From contig NZ_JAANOV010000001.1 in NCBI RefSeq assembly GCF_011758745.1, forward strand, positions 1,302,001 to 1,366,000: DNA of 64,000 bases. The letters run 5' to 3'. The notes under the pieces are model-generated. The model was not told where the DNA came from and made no database searches. It saw only the letters and a program-made list of their open reading frames with translations. A program made the position numbers and the translations under genes. Positions 7,909-16,221 of this stretch are shown here, piece by piece. Position 1 is the stretch's first letter, and each line of letters opens with the position of its first letter. Source of the stretch: Amycolatopsis granulosa. Lineage in GTDB: Bacteria; Actinomycetota; Actinomycetes; Mycobacteriales; Pseudonocardiaceae.

Positions 7909-9078
7909 TCACGCCTGCTCCAGCGCGTCGAGGGTGCGCAGCCGCGCCAGCGCGCGCTCCCGGTCGGCCTTGAGGATGTCCGCAGCCGCGGACGCCATCA
8001 GCCGCCCGGTCTCGCGGAGGTCCATCCGGCTCGCCTCACCGATCGCGTCGACCCACTCGGCCGGCACCACGGCGGTGCCGCCGAGACCGGCGCACAGCGC
8101 ACCGGCCATGACGGCGATCGAGTCGGCGTCCCGGCCGTAGTTCACCGCGCCGAGCACCGCACCCCGGTAGTCACCGCGGTGACCGAGGACGAACCCGAGC
8201 GCGGCCGGCAGCTCCTCGATGGACTTGGTCCGCGACGGGCGCCGCGCGTCCAGCGACATCTGCCGGTACTGCGGCCCCACCGAGTCGAACGGCGCGACCG
8301 TGTCCCGGATCAGCCGGGCCAGGGCACGTTCCTCGTCGTCGGTGCGGGGCGCCGTGGTCCAGCCGTCGAACGCGTCCACCACGGCGCGCAGCGCGGCCGC
8401 GGTGCCGTCGTGGGCGACGTCCAGCGCGGCGGCCACGACATCGGTGACCCCGGCACCGGGAGTGACCGACGCCGCGACCATCGCCGCGAACACACCGGCC
8501 GCCTCCCGGCCGTAGCTGGACTGGTGCGCACCGGTCAGGTCGATCGCCTCGGCGTAGGCACCGCGCGGGTCCCCGGCGTTGGCGAGCCCGACCGGCGCCA
8601 CGTACATCGCCGCGCCGCAGTTGACCACGTTGCCGACCCCGGCCTCCCGCGGGTCGACGTGCCCGTAGTGGAGCCGGGCGACGATCCACTTCTCCGCGAG
8701 GAAGACCCGCTGCAGCAGCAACGCGGTCGACTCCAGCTCGGGCACCCACCGGGGTTCGCCGATCATCAGCGGAACCAGGTCCTCGGCCATCGCGTACGCG
8801 TCGAGGTGCGCGCGGCGCTTCGCGTACACCTCGACGAGCGCACGGGTCATCAGGGTGTCGTCGGTGACGTGCCCGTCCCCCTTGTGGTACGGCGCGATCG
8901 GCCGCGCCTCCCGCCAGTTCGGGAACCACGGACCGACGATGCCGGTCACCCGGCCGCCGTGGCGTTCCTCGATCTGTTCCGGGGTCCACCCCTCGGTGGC
9001 GCCACCCAGCGCGTCCCCCACGGCCGCCCCGGTGATCACCGCCACCGCTCGGTCTTCCAGCCAGGTCACCGGCTTCAC
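7909..9078 (-). CDS. ADP-ribosylglycohydrolase (ARH/DraG) family protein, short form
   Basis: This 389-residue protein has the standard ARH architecture. The N-terminus reads ITGAAVGDALGGATEG, the first metal motif is HVTDDTLMTRAL near residue 70, and the second is GRDADSIAVMAGALCAGLGG near residue 320. All expected magnesium-binding aspartates are present, so it should be an active hydrolase. It follows the ABC binding-protein gene after a stem-loop and precedes the small coupled ORF. Family members cleave ADP-ribosyl-arginine, O-acyl-ADP-ribose or related ribosides; operon context suggests an imported riboside or ribosyl conjugate. The paralogue at 6427-7755 lacks the first TDDT motif, so the two may act on different bonds. 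Confidence 0.87.
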   Translation of the reverse strand: MKPVTWLEDRAVAVITGAAVGDALGGATEGWTPEQIEERHGGRVTGIVGPWFPNWREARPIAPYHKGDGHVTDDTLMTRALVEVYAKRRAHLDAYAMAEDLVPLMIGEPRWVPELESTALLLQRVFLAEKWIVARLHYGHVDPREAGVGNVVNCGAAMYVAPVGLANAGDPRGAYAEAIDLTGAHQSSYGREAAGVFAAMVAASVTPGAGVTDVVAAALDVAHDGTAAALRAVVDAFDGWTTAPRTDDEERALARLIRDTVAPFDSVGPQYRQMSLDARRPSRTKSIEELPAALGFVLGHRGDYRGAVLGAVNYGRDADSIAVMAGALCAGLGGTAVVPAEWVDAIGEASRMDLRETGRLMASAAADILKADRERALARLRTLDALEQA

Positions 9079-9126
9079 GATTCCCTTCTCAGATGGTCGA
9101 AATGTCCCGCGTACGCAAGCACCGCC

Positions 9127-9156
9127 CGAAGCGGCGGAGCCGTTCGCGCCGCTTCG
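9127..9156 (-). terminator. Stem-loop between binding-protein gene and ARH gene
   Basis: CGAAGCGGCG (9127-9136) and CGCCGCTTCG (9147-9156) form a perfect 10-bp stem with a 10-base loop and no T-run. It lies between the stop of the solute-binding-protein gene and the next gene of the operon. Such hairpins commonly protect the binding-protein message or partly terminate, giving more binding protein than enzymes; that role is inferred. Confidence 0.5.
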
Positions 9157-9192
9157 CGACCGGCGCCGCCACGCAGGTCATCAGGACGATGT

Positions 9193-10473
9193 TCACCGGT
9201 TGATGGAGTTCCAGCCGTCGGTGAGAGCCTTCGACAGACCGGCCGCGTCCAGCTGCTTCGCGAGGAACTTCTGGTAGGCCGGGGTCGCGACGGTGTCCTT
9301 CCACTGCGCGTACTTGTCGACGAACAGGTACGGCGCCGAGGTCAGGTACTGGCCCGAGGACAGGATCTGCTTCCAGCCGTTCTGCGCGCCGAGCTTGGTG
9401 GTGAGCGCCTGGCGGGCGGAGGTGGTCGCCGGGATCAGCGTGTCGGCCTGGTTGAGCGCGGCCAGGTTCTCGGTGCTGGTGAAGAAGTCGATGAACTGGG
9501 CGGCCTCCTTGACGTGCTTGGAGTCCTTGCTCACCGACAGCGTCTGCGGGTTGGCGGCCTGCGCGGGACCGGCCGGGCCGGCCAGTGTCGGCAGCACGAC
9601 CCAGTCGAAGCCCGCGGGCGCGTCCTTGGCGATGTTCGCGGCCTGGAAGGAGCCCTGGATGGTCATCGCGGTCTGACCGGCGTAGAACGGGGCCAGCGCC
9701 TTGGCGCCGGACTGGGTCAGCGTGACCGGCAGGATCGAGTTGTCCTGGTGCGCCATCGCGTCCACCAGCTGCGGCAGCGCCATCTCACCCTGGCCGATGC
9801 TGATCTTGGCGTCGGTGCCGGTGCCCTCGAAGTACTTGCCGCCGAAGCCCGGGGCGAGCGCGACCATCGCGGCCGTCGGGCTGGACAGGCCCCAGCCGAG
9901 GCCGTAGGCACCGTCGCGGGTGGTCGCCTTGGCGATGTCGCGCAGCTGGTCCCAGGTCATCGTGTCACCGCTCGGGACGGTGACACCGGCCTTGGCCAGC
10001 AGGGCCTTGTTCGCGAAGACCACATAGGACTGCAGCTCGGTCGGGTAGGCGATCACCTTGCCGTCCACGGTGACCGAGTCCAGCACACCCTTGGGGATGT
10101 CGGCCTTCTTCTGCTCCGACAGGTAGGGCGTCAGGTCGGCGAGGTAGCCGTCCTTGGCGAACGGGGCGACCCCGGCCGCCTCGTAGTGGATGATGTCCGG
10201 CGCGCTGCCCGCGTTGAACTGGGTGACCAGCTTGTCGTAGACGCCGTCCCAGCCGGCCGGCACGACCTCGACCTTGATGTCGGGGTGCGCCTTGTTCCAG
10301 TCGTCGACGATCTTGTTCGTCGCCGCGATCGCCGCGGGCTGGTCGGACAGGGACTGGAACTTCAGGGTCACCGGACCGCCGCCGCCACTGTCACCGCTGC
10401 CGCTGGAGCACGCGGTGAACAGCAGGCTCGCGGCCGCCGCGAGGGCGGCCACCACCACACGTCGAGACTTCAT
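9193..10473 (-). CDS. ABC sugar transporter, solute-binding lipoprotein (CUT1 type)
   Basis: This 426-residue protein is an extracellular family 1 solute-binding protein. The lipoprotein signal is MKSRRVVVAALAAAASLLFT followed by AC at the lipidation cysteine (residue 22). After a Gly/Ser linker come VTLKFQSLSD, the typical NAGSAPDIIHYEAAG segment and YAQWKDTVATPAYQKFLAKQ near the end. I chose ATG 10473 because AAAGG lies eight bases upstream; an ATG at 10503 overlaps the permease stop but has no spaced ribosome site. It captures the substrate outside the membrane for the two permeases encoded just upstream. No ATPase gene is present, so a shared MsiK-type ATPase is likely used. Confidence 0.92.
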   Translation of the reverse strand: MKSRRVVVAALAAAASLLFTACSSGSGDSGGGGPVTLKFQSLSDQPAAIAATNKIVDDWNKAHPDIKVEVVPAGWDGVYDKLVTQFNAGSAPDIIHYEAAGVAPFAKDGYLADLTPYLSEQKKADIPKGVLDSVTVDGKVIAYPTELQSYVVFANKALLAKAGVTVPSGDTMTWDQLRDIAKATTRDGAYGLGWGLSSPTAAMVALAPGFGGKYFEGTGTDAKISIGQGEMALPQLVDAMAHQDNSILPVTLTQSGAKALAPFYAGQTAMTIQGSFQAANIAKDAPAGFDWVVLPTLAGPAGPAQAANPQTLSVSKDSKHVKEAAQFIDFFTSTENLAALNQADTLIPATTSARQALTTKLGAQNGWKQILSSGQYLTSAPYLFVDKYAQWKDTVATPAYQKFLAKQLDAAGLSKALTDGWNSINR

Positions 10474-10499
10474 TGACCGACCTTTCGTTTTTCCGGGGT

Positions 10500-11336
10500 T
10501 CATCCCTTCACCGCCCCGGCCATCAGCCCACTGGTGAGCCGCCGGCGCAGGATGGTGAAGAAGACGATGCTGGGGATCGCGGCGAGCACGGCGCCCGCGG
10601 CGAGGGGTCCGAGAGCCACCTTGCCCTCGCCGCCGATGAACATGTTCAGCGTGATCGGCAGGGTGTAGTTCTCCGGCGACTGCAACAGCACCAGCGCGAA
10701 GAAGAACTCGTTCCACGAGGAGACGAAGCTGAACATCGCCGTGGCGACGATGCCGGGCGCCAGGAGCGGGAAGACGATGCGGCGCAGCACGGTCCAGCGC
10801 CCGGCGCCGTCCATCGCGCCCGCCTCCTCCAGGTCGACCGGGATCGCGGTGACGTACCCCTGCAGCATCCACAACGCGAACGGCAGCGTGTAGGTGGTGT
10901 GCACCAGCGTCAGCCCGGCGAGGCTGTCGGCCAGCCCGAGGGTGCGCAGGATCAGGAACAGCGGCAGGATCACCAGGACCACCGGGAACACCTGCGAGGT
11001 CAGGATCCAGCCGACACCGGCGGCGCGGATGCGGCCCTTGAGCCGGGCGAGCACGTAGGACGCCGGCAGCGCGATGAGGATCACCAGCGCGGTGGACACC
11101 AGCGCGACGACCAGGCTGTTGCCCGCGGAGTGGACGAGGCCCTGGCGGTCGAGGGCGTCGGCGTAGTTGTCCCAGTGCCACTGCCGCGGCAGCAGGTTGA
11201 CGCTGAGCGAGTTGAGCTCGCCGGAGGACTTCACCGACGCCGAGATCAGCCACAGCAACGGGAAGCCGAGGAACAGGATGTAGGCGGCCAGTGCCAGGTA
11301 CTGGGCGGGACGCAGCAGTGCACGCATCGTCGTCAC
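10500..11336 (-). CDS. ABC sugar transporter permease (MalG-like)
   Basis: This 278-residue inner-membrane protein has six predicted membrane helices, the first being YLALAAYILFLGFPLLWLI. The EAA loop that docks the ATPase is present as EEAGAMDGAGRWTVLRRIVFPLLAPG near residue 190. The C-terminus, RRRLTSGLMAGAVKG, is typical of MalG-type carbohydrate permeases. It starts at GTG 11336 in a GTGA overlap with the partner permease. It forms the translocation pore with the gene product at 11333-12289 and works with the lipoprotein encoded next. Confidence 0.92.
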   Translation of the reverse strand: MTTMRALLRPAQYLALAAYILFLGFPLLWLISASVKSSGELNSLSVNLLPRQWHWDNYADALDRQGLVHSAGNSLVVALVSTALVILIALPASYVLARLKGRIRAAGVGWILTSQVFPVVLVILPLFLILRTLGLADSLAGLTLVHTTYTLPFALWMLQGYVTAIPVDLEEAGAMDGAGRWTVLRRIVFPLLAPGIVATAMFSFVSSWNEFFFALVLLQSPENYTLPITLNMFIGGEGKVALGPLAAGAVLAAIPSIVFFTILRRRLTSGLMAGAVKG

Positions 11337-12289
11337 CGCCCCTGCCCGGCGCGGTCGTCGCGGAACTGCGACCGCAGGTAGACGGCCAGCAACGCGACGA
11401 CGATGATCACCAGCACCAGGCCCATCGCGGCCGCGTAGCCGATGTTGCGGTTCTTGAACGCTTCGAGGTAGATGAAGAGCACCGGCACCATGGTCTTTCC
11501 GCCCGGCCCGCCCGCGGTGAGGACGTAGACCAGCGAGAACGAGTTGAAGTTCCAGATGAAGTTCAGCGACGTGATCGAGGCGATGATCGGCCGCAGGCTG
11601 GGCCAGGTGACGGCGGTGAACCGCCGCCACGCCCCGGCGCCGTCCACGGACGCGGCCTCGTGCAGGTCCTGGGGGATCTGCTGCAACCCGGCCAGCAGGG
11701 TGACCGTGGTCTGCGGCATGCCGACCCACACGCCGACGACGATCACCGCGGGCAGCGCCGTGGAGAAGTCGCCGAGCCAGTTGATGTCGCCCGGCAGCCC
11801 GACGCTGCCCAGCACCGCGTTGAGCGGGCCGCCGTTGGCCGAGTAGATCATCTGCCACATGATGGCCACGACGACCGGCGGCATCGCCCACGGGATGAGC
11901 GCGAGCACGCGCGTCAGGCCCTGCAGGCGCAGGCCGGAGTTCAGCAGCAGCGCGAGACCCATCGACGCGGCGAGCTGCAGCACGGTGACGCCCACCGTCC
12001 AGATCAGACCGATCCGCAGCGAGTCCCAGAAGAACGTGTTGCCGAGCAGCTTGGTGAAGTTGTCCACGCCGGCGAAGCCGTAGTCGGGGTGGCGCACCAG
12101 GCGGGCGTCGGTGAAGGCCAGGGCCAGGCCCATCACCAGCGGAGCGACGCTGAGCACGAGGATCGGGATCAGCGACGGCATCACCAGTGCGATCGCCTCG
12201 CGGCGGCGGGAGCGCGCCAGGGTGCCCGTGCGGCGGTTGCGCGGCGCCGGGGCGGGCGCGGGGGCGCGGGTGTCCGCGGCGACGGTCAT
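11333..12289 (-). CDS. ABC sugar transporter permease (MalF/UgpA-like)
   Basis: This 318-residue membrane protein has a cytoplasmic Arg-rich N-terminus, then six predicted helices beginning IALVMPSLIPILVLSVAPLVMG. The ATPase-contact loop reads HEAASVDGAGAWRRFTAVTWPSL near residue 215. It is the first transporter gene of the operon; its ATG overlaps the stop of the LacI regulator by four bases, so regulator and transporter are translationally coupled. Its family imports mono- or oligosaccharides, polyols and glycosides, so the substrate here probably carries a sugar. Confidence 0.9.
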   Translation of the reverse strand: MTVAADTRAPAPAPAPRNRRTGTLARSRRREAIALVMPSLIPILVLSVAPLVMGLALAFTDARLVRHPDYGFAGVDNFTKLLGNTFFWDSLRIGLIWTVGVTVLQLAASMGLALLLNSGLRLQGLTRVLALIPWAMPPVVVAIMWQMIYSANGGPLNAVLGSVGLPGDINWLGDFSTALPAVIVVGVWVGMPQTTVTLLAGLQQIPQDLHEAASVDGAGAWRRFTAVTWPSLRPIIASITSLNFIWNFNSFSLVYVLTAGGPGGKTMVPVLFIYLEAFKNRNIGYAAAMGLVLVIIVVALLAVYLRSQFRDDRAGQGR

Positions 12290-13311
12290 CGCCGACCTCC
12301 CTCGGTCAGCCCGCCGGCGGCGGGAACGGTGGAACCCCGCACGATCAGCTCCGGGCCGACCGTGACCTGACGCGCGTCCTGGTCCGGGTCGTCGGCGAGG
12401 CTGAGCATGAGCCGCGCGGCGGCCCGCCCGCGCTCGGTCGAGCCGAGGGACACGCTGGTCAGGGTGGGGTGGAAGACGCGGCCGAGCTCAGTGTCATCCA
12501 TGCCGGTCACCGCGATGTCGCCGGGCACCGACAGGCCCAGTTCCCGGATGGCGTGGATGGCGCCGATGGCGAGCAGGTCGTTGGCGGCGACGACGGCGTC
12601 CAGGCGGTCCGGGGCGCTCGCGAGGAGCCGCCGGGCGGCCACCAGCCCGGCGGCCACGGTGAAGTCCTGCGCGATCTCGACGGTGTTGCCCGGGCCCGCG
12701 GCGGTGTCGAACCCGCGCTGGCGGGCCTCGCCGGGGGTGGTGTCGAGGGGACCGTTGAGGAAGCCGAGCTTGCGGCGGCCCAGTTGCCGCAGGTGCCGGA
12801 CCGCTTGACCGATGCCACCCGCGGAGTCGGTGGACACGGAGCTGATCCCGTGGGCGTCCAGGGCGCGGCCGATGACGACGACCGGGACGGCGGCGCGGGT
12901 GATCTCCTCGATGAGGCGGTCGTCGGTGCGCAGCGGGCTGATGATCATGCCGTCGACGAAACCGCTGTTGAGGCTGCGCACCAGTTCGGTCGTCGAGGTC
13001 GAGGTGTCGCCGGTGCTCATGACCACCACGCGGTACCCGTGCGGGGCAAGCACCTCGTGGATGGCGCGCATGGTCTCGACGTAGACCGGGTTGCCGATGT
13101 CGGCGACCGCGAAGGCGATCTGGAAGGTCTTCTTCATCCGCAGGGAGCGGCCGATGGCGTCCGGGCTGTAGCCCAGCTCCTCCGCGGCCGCCCGGACCCG
13201 CTCGACCATCGCCGGGCTCGCCCCGGTGCCGTGCAGGGCGCGCGAGGTCGAGGCCAGGGACACCCCGGCTCGTTCGGCCACCTGGAGCAGCGTGGCCCGT
13301 GTTGACGTCAT
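12286..13311 (-). CDS. LacI-family regulator, first gene of the ARH operon
   Basis: This 341-residue protein has an N-terminal LacI helix-turn-helix (TLLQVAERAGVSLASTSRALHG), the hinge region LGYSPDAIGRSLR, and a periplasmic-binding-protein-like sensor domain with VVAANDLLAIGAIHAIRELG and GMDDTELGRVFHPTLTSV. ATG 13311 is preceded by GGAGTGCCA. As first gene of the operon it probably represses its own transcription through two GGAAAC-type palindromes 28-75 bases upstream, and is released by the imported sugar or its phosphate. The ligand is unknown. Confidence 0.9.
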   Translation of the reverse strand: MTSTRATLLQVAERAGVSLASTSRALHGTGASPAMVERVRAAAEELGYSPDAIGRSLRMKKTFQIAFAVADIGNPVYVETMRAIHEVLAPHGYRVVVMSTGDTSTSTTELVRSLNSGFVDGMIISPLRTDDRLIEEITRAAVPVVVIGRALDAHGISSVSTDSAGGIGQAVRHLRQLGRRKLGFLNGPLDTTPGEARQRGFDTAAGPGNTVEIAQDFTVAAGLVAARRLLASAPDRLDAVVAANDLLAIGAIHAIRELGLSVPGDIAVTGMDDTELGRVFHPTLTSVSLGSTERGRAAARLMLSLADDPDQDARQVTVGPELIVRGSTVPAAGGLTEGGRR

Positions 13312-13339
13312 TGGCACTCCGTCGTCGTCCGTCGCCGCT

Positions 13340-13385
13340 GGAAACGTTTCCGCCTCATGCGGCGGTATGACTGGAAACGATTCCA
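13340..13385 (-). promoter_or_regulatory. Two LacI-type operators of the ARH operon
   Basis: GGAAACGTTTCC (13340-13351) is a perfect palindrome with the central CG typical of LacI-family sites. TGGAAACGATTCCA (13372-13385) is a near copy with one central mismatch. Their centres are 33 bases apart, about three helical turns. Both lie between the predicted start point and the lacI-type ATG, as expected for autorepression. Confidence 0.8.
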
Positions 13386-13398
13386 AGCGGTGCCCGGA

Positions 13399-13427
13399 AT
13401 AGTGACACCCGCCGGGCGAGGTGTCAA
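13399..13427 (-). promoter_or_regulatory. Promoter of the ARH operon
   Basis: On the minus strand TTGACA (13427-13422) and CACTAT (13404-13399) are separated by 17 bases. The -35 is a perfect consensus. The spacer contains an inverted repeat, TGACACC with GGTGTCA, which could bind another regulator. The transcript start would fall near 13391, just before the first LacI-type operator. Confidence 0.6.
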
Positions 13428-13521
13428 TACCGCGGGTATCGGAAGACGTTGGCCGCGGCATCGCCGCAGGTCACGGCACGTTCCGCGCGGCGGCCGCTCG
13501 CCCCGGGCACCGGCCCCCGCG

Positions 13522-13680
13522 TTACCGGAAGGCGTCTGCGTGGCCCGGTGGCCCACTGCTCGGACGTGCGGGGCGGCCGGCCGGTCACCTCGGCCACGTC
13601 GGGGTGCACAAGCGAGTTCCTGCTTGAGCACCCCGGGGACCACGAGGCTGAGCGGCTACTGCTACGCCGTCGGCGGTCGG
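13522..13680 (-). pseudogene. Decayed C-terminus of an NmrA-like NAD(P)-binding protein
   Basis: Reading the minus strand, DVAEVTGRPPRTSEQWATG is the conserved tail of NmrA-type NAD(P)H-binding proteins. The expected ending GHADAFR and a TAA stop (13524-13522) occur one frame away, and the preceding VLKQELACA lies in another frame. At least two frameshifts are needed to join them. No matching N-terminal half is visible. The rest of the 13428-13824 interval has no convincing gene; a possible further relic (around 13690-13790, minus, VLVIGQRGAPADPVG) was not identified. Confidence 0.55.
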
Positions 13681-13824
13681 TGCGGCCTGGATCCGGGCGA
13701 TGACCTGGGAGCCCACGGGGTCGGCTGGGGCGCCGCGCTGGCCGATCACCAAGACGGGTGCGAGGTGGTGCGGCTCTCCCTCGCCGCCCCCCGGATTCCG
13801 GTGCGGCCTTGGACAATACAGCTT

Positions 13825-14832
13825 GTGAAGAAGATCGGTTTCCTCTCGTTCGGCCACCACCAGCCCGGCACCCCGACGCCCACGGCCGCCGACGCCCTGC
13901 GGCAGATGGTCGAGCTCGCCGTGGCCGCGGAGGCACTCGGCGTCGACGGCGCGTTCCTGCGCGTGCACCACTTCGCGCCGCAGTTCTCCACGCCGTTCCC
14001 GTTGCTCGCCGCGATGGCCGCCCGCACCGACCGGATCGAGCTGGGTACCGCGGTGATCGACATGCGCTACGAGAACCCGCTCTACCTGGCCGAGCAGGCC
14101 GCCGCCACTGATCTGCTGAGCGGCGAGCGCCTGCAGCTGGGCATCAGCCGCGGCTCTCCGGAACCGGCGTTGCACGGCGCGTCCGCCTTCGGCTACGTCC
14201 CGGCGGACGGTGAGACCGATGCGGACATGGCGCGCCGGCACACCACGATGTTCCGCCGCGCGCTCTCCGGTGCAGCCGTCGTGCGCGCCGATCCGCAGAT
14301 GACCGGCCGTCCCGGGATGCTCGCCGTCCAACCCACGTCGCCCACGCTGGCGGAGCGGATCTGGTGGGGCAGCGGCACCCGCGCCACCGCGAAGTGGACC
14401 GCCGAAGTGGGCCTGAACCTGATGAGCTCCACACTGCTCACCGAGGACACCGGGGTGCCGTTCGACGAACTGCAGGCCGAGCAGATCCGGATCTTCCGCG
14501 AGGAATGGGCGCGGCAGGGCCACCTCCGCGAGCCGCGGGTCTCGGTCAGCCGCAGCGTCATCCCGATCACCACCGACACCGACCGGCGCTTCTTCGGGCG
14601 GGAACGGGACAGCCGGGACGAGGTCGGGTACCTCGACGGCGGGACCGCCCGGTTCGGCCGCACCTACGCGGGCGAGCCGGACGTCATCGCGGAGCAGCTC
14701 GCGGCGGACGCGGCCGTGCAGGCCGCGGACACGGTGCTGGTCACGGTGCCGAACCAGCTCGGCGTCGGGTACAACGCCCATCTGCTGGAGTCGATCGTCC
14801 GCGACGTGGCACCCGCCGCCGGCTGGCGCTGA
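13825..14832 (+). CDS. LLM class (luciferase-like) flavin-dependent oxidoreductase
   Basis: This 335-residue protein has the bacterial-luciferase-like barrel: KIGFLSFGHHQPG at the N-terminus, GVDGAFLRVHHFAPQFSTPF, then RTDRIELGTAVIDMRYENPLYLAEQAAATDLL split across the typical flavin-contact region. Members use FMN or F420 to oxidise or reduce small organic molecules in the cytoplasm; the reaction here is unknown. GTG 13825 is the earliest start consistent with homology. No good Shine-Dalgarno is seen, so the message may be nearly leaderless. It stands alone. Confidence 0.8.
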   Translation: MKKIGFLSFGHHQPGTPTPTAADALRQMVELAVAAEALGVDGAFLRVHHFAPQFSTPFPLLAAMAARTDRIELGTAVIDMRYENPLYLAEQAAATDLLSGERLQLGISRGSPEPALHGASAFGYVPADGETDADMARRHTTMFRRALSGAAVVRADPQMTGRPGMLAVQPTSPTLAERIWWGSGTRATAKWTAEVGLNLMSSTLLTEDTGVPFDELQAEQIRIFREEWARQGHLREPRVSVSRSVIPITTDTDRRFFGRERDSRDEVGYLDGGTARFGRTYAGEPDVIAEQLAADAAVQAADTVLVTVPNQLGVGYNAHLLESIVRDVAPAAGWR

Positions 14833-14872
14833 AACGCACGCCATCGCGCCCGGGACGCCGGAGCGGACCGGG

Positions 14873-15607
14873 TCAGAACTCGCGCAGCGTCTGCGCCAGC
14901 CGTCCCGCGTGGTGGGCCGCCACGAGCGTGGCCGCGACGTCGCGCAGCTTGATGTTGGCCTGCTGGGACATCCGCTTCAACGCGGCGAGCGCCTCGTCCG
15001 CGGTCTGGTTGCGGTGGCGCATCAGCAGGCCCTGTGCCTGGGCGATCACGGTCCGCGTGCGCAGGGCAGTCTGCACGTGCCCGAGCAGCCGCAGGTTGTC
15101 CTGGTAGAGCGTGTGGTTGTCGAACGCCACGCCCGCGTGCAGCGTGAACAGCAGCGCCAGGTCGTGCGAGTCCTGGCCGAAGCGGCCCGGCTCGGCGGAC
15201 AGCACGCTGAACGCCGCCGCCGAGTCCGTGCCGGGCAACGGCAGCGTCAGGCAGCTGCCGAAGCCGTGCCGGCGCAGGTGGTCGGCGTAGGCGGGCCACC
15301 GGTCGTCCGCGGCGGTGTCGTCCAGCCGCCGGGGCTCGCGGTAGGTCAGCGCCTCACCGACCGGATCGGGGACGGGTACCGGCAGGTCCGGCAGCGCCCT
15401 GCCCGCGGTGGCCACGACCTCCGCCGTCCCGTCCGCGGTGGTCACCGTGATCGCGGCGCGGTCGCATCCCGGCAGCAGCGTGACGGCCCGTGCCACGTAC
15501 CGGGCCAGGGTCGTGGCGACGTCGTCGTCGTCCACCAGCCTGCCGATTTCGGCGAGCTCCTCGGCGATCGTGATGACCTCCGGAGCGGTGAGGACCGTTT
15601 CGCTCAT
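14873..15607 (-). CDS. GAF-ANTAR domain protein (RNA-binding antiterminator type)
   Basis: This 244-residue protein has a GAF sensor domain (about residues 25-165) and a C-terminal ANTAR domain (about 175-235): ALRTRTVIAQAQGLLMRHRNQTADEALAALKRMSQ, broken here across its helices. ANTAR domains bind paired RNA hairpins and prevent transcription termination. ATG 15607 follows GAGG. It lies near a second GAF-ANTAR gene and a STAS gene, an arrangement usual in actinobacterial stress and light signalling. Ligand and RNA targets are unknown. Confidence 0.85.
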   Translation of the reverse strand: MSETVLTAPEVITIAEELAEIGRLVDDDDVATTLARYVARAVTLLPGCDRAAITVTTADGTAEVVATAGRALPDLPVPVPDPVGEALTYREPRRLDDTAADDRWPAYADHLRRHGFGSCLTLPLPGTDSAAAFSVLSAEPGRFGQDSHDLALLFTLHAGVAFDNHTLYQDNLRLLGHVQTALRTRTVIAQAQGLLMRHRNQTADEALAALKRMSQQANIKLRDVAATLVAAHHAGRLAQTLREF

Positions 15608-15872
15608 GACACCTCGTCTCGTCGGCGAGGCACCGGGGGACGCGACCCGGCCCGGTCCTCGTTCCGCCAGCCTAACCGCGCCATGAGGTAGGCTCGGACG
15701 CGTCACGGTTATACAAGCAGCTGTGGCTCGCCCTTCTGTCGACGCGAGGCGGCGCGCGGTGCCGCGCTCCGTCCCCCGAGCGAGCCCGAGGTCGCTGTTG
15801 TCCCAGACCGTTTCCTCCCCCATGGCCGGCCGAGCCGGCGCCGTCGTGTCCTTCCGGCGACCAGGAGATCGC

Positions 15873-16217
15873 GTGACCAGCCTGAAAGTGGAGTGGACCT
15901 ACCGGCCCGGCGCGCTCGTCGTGACGGTGACGGGTGAAGTGGACGCCGGCACGATCGGCCGGCTGCGTGACGGCCTCGAGGCGGCGCGGACGGGCGCGCC
16001 GGTGCCGCCGCCACCCGCGGTGGTGCTCGACCTGACCGGGGTCGGGTTCATCGGTTCCAGCGGGCTCGCGCTGCTGGTCGAGGTGTCCGAGGAGTGCGCG
16101 GCGGCCGGGCAGGAGCTCACCCTGGTGTGCGCGAGCCGGCCGGTGCTGCGCCCGCTCCAGCTGACCGGTCTCGACGAGGTGTTCACGATCACCGGGACCC
16201 TGCCGCCCGCGCCCTGA
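15873..16217 (+). CDS. STAS domain protein (anti-sigma factor antagonist)
   Basis: This 114-residue protein is a STAS domain. LDLTGVGFIGSSGLALLVEV around residues 49-68 holds the conserved serine normally phosphorylated by an anti-sigma kinase. It probably binds an anti-sigma factor and so frees an alternative sigma factor. GTG 15873 is chosen because AGGAG lies five bases before it. It is four bases from the convergent stop of the second GAF-ANTAR gene. The partner kinase is not in the window. Confidence 0.85.
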   Translation: MTSLKVEWTYRPGALVVTVTGEVDAGTIGRLRDGLEAARTGAPVPPPPAVVLDLTGVGFIGSSGLALLVEVSEECAAAGQELTLVCASRPVLRPLQLTGLDEVFTITGTLPPAP

Positions 16218-16221
16218 CCGA

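Noticed and set aside
13357-13824. Upstream extension of the luciferase-like gene
   Set aside because: Residues before GTG 13825 are low in plausibility and overlap the operators and promoter of the ARH operon.
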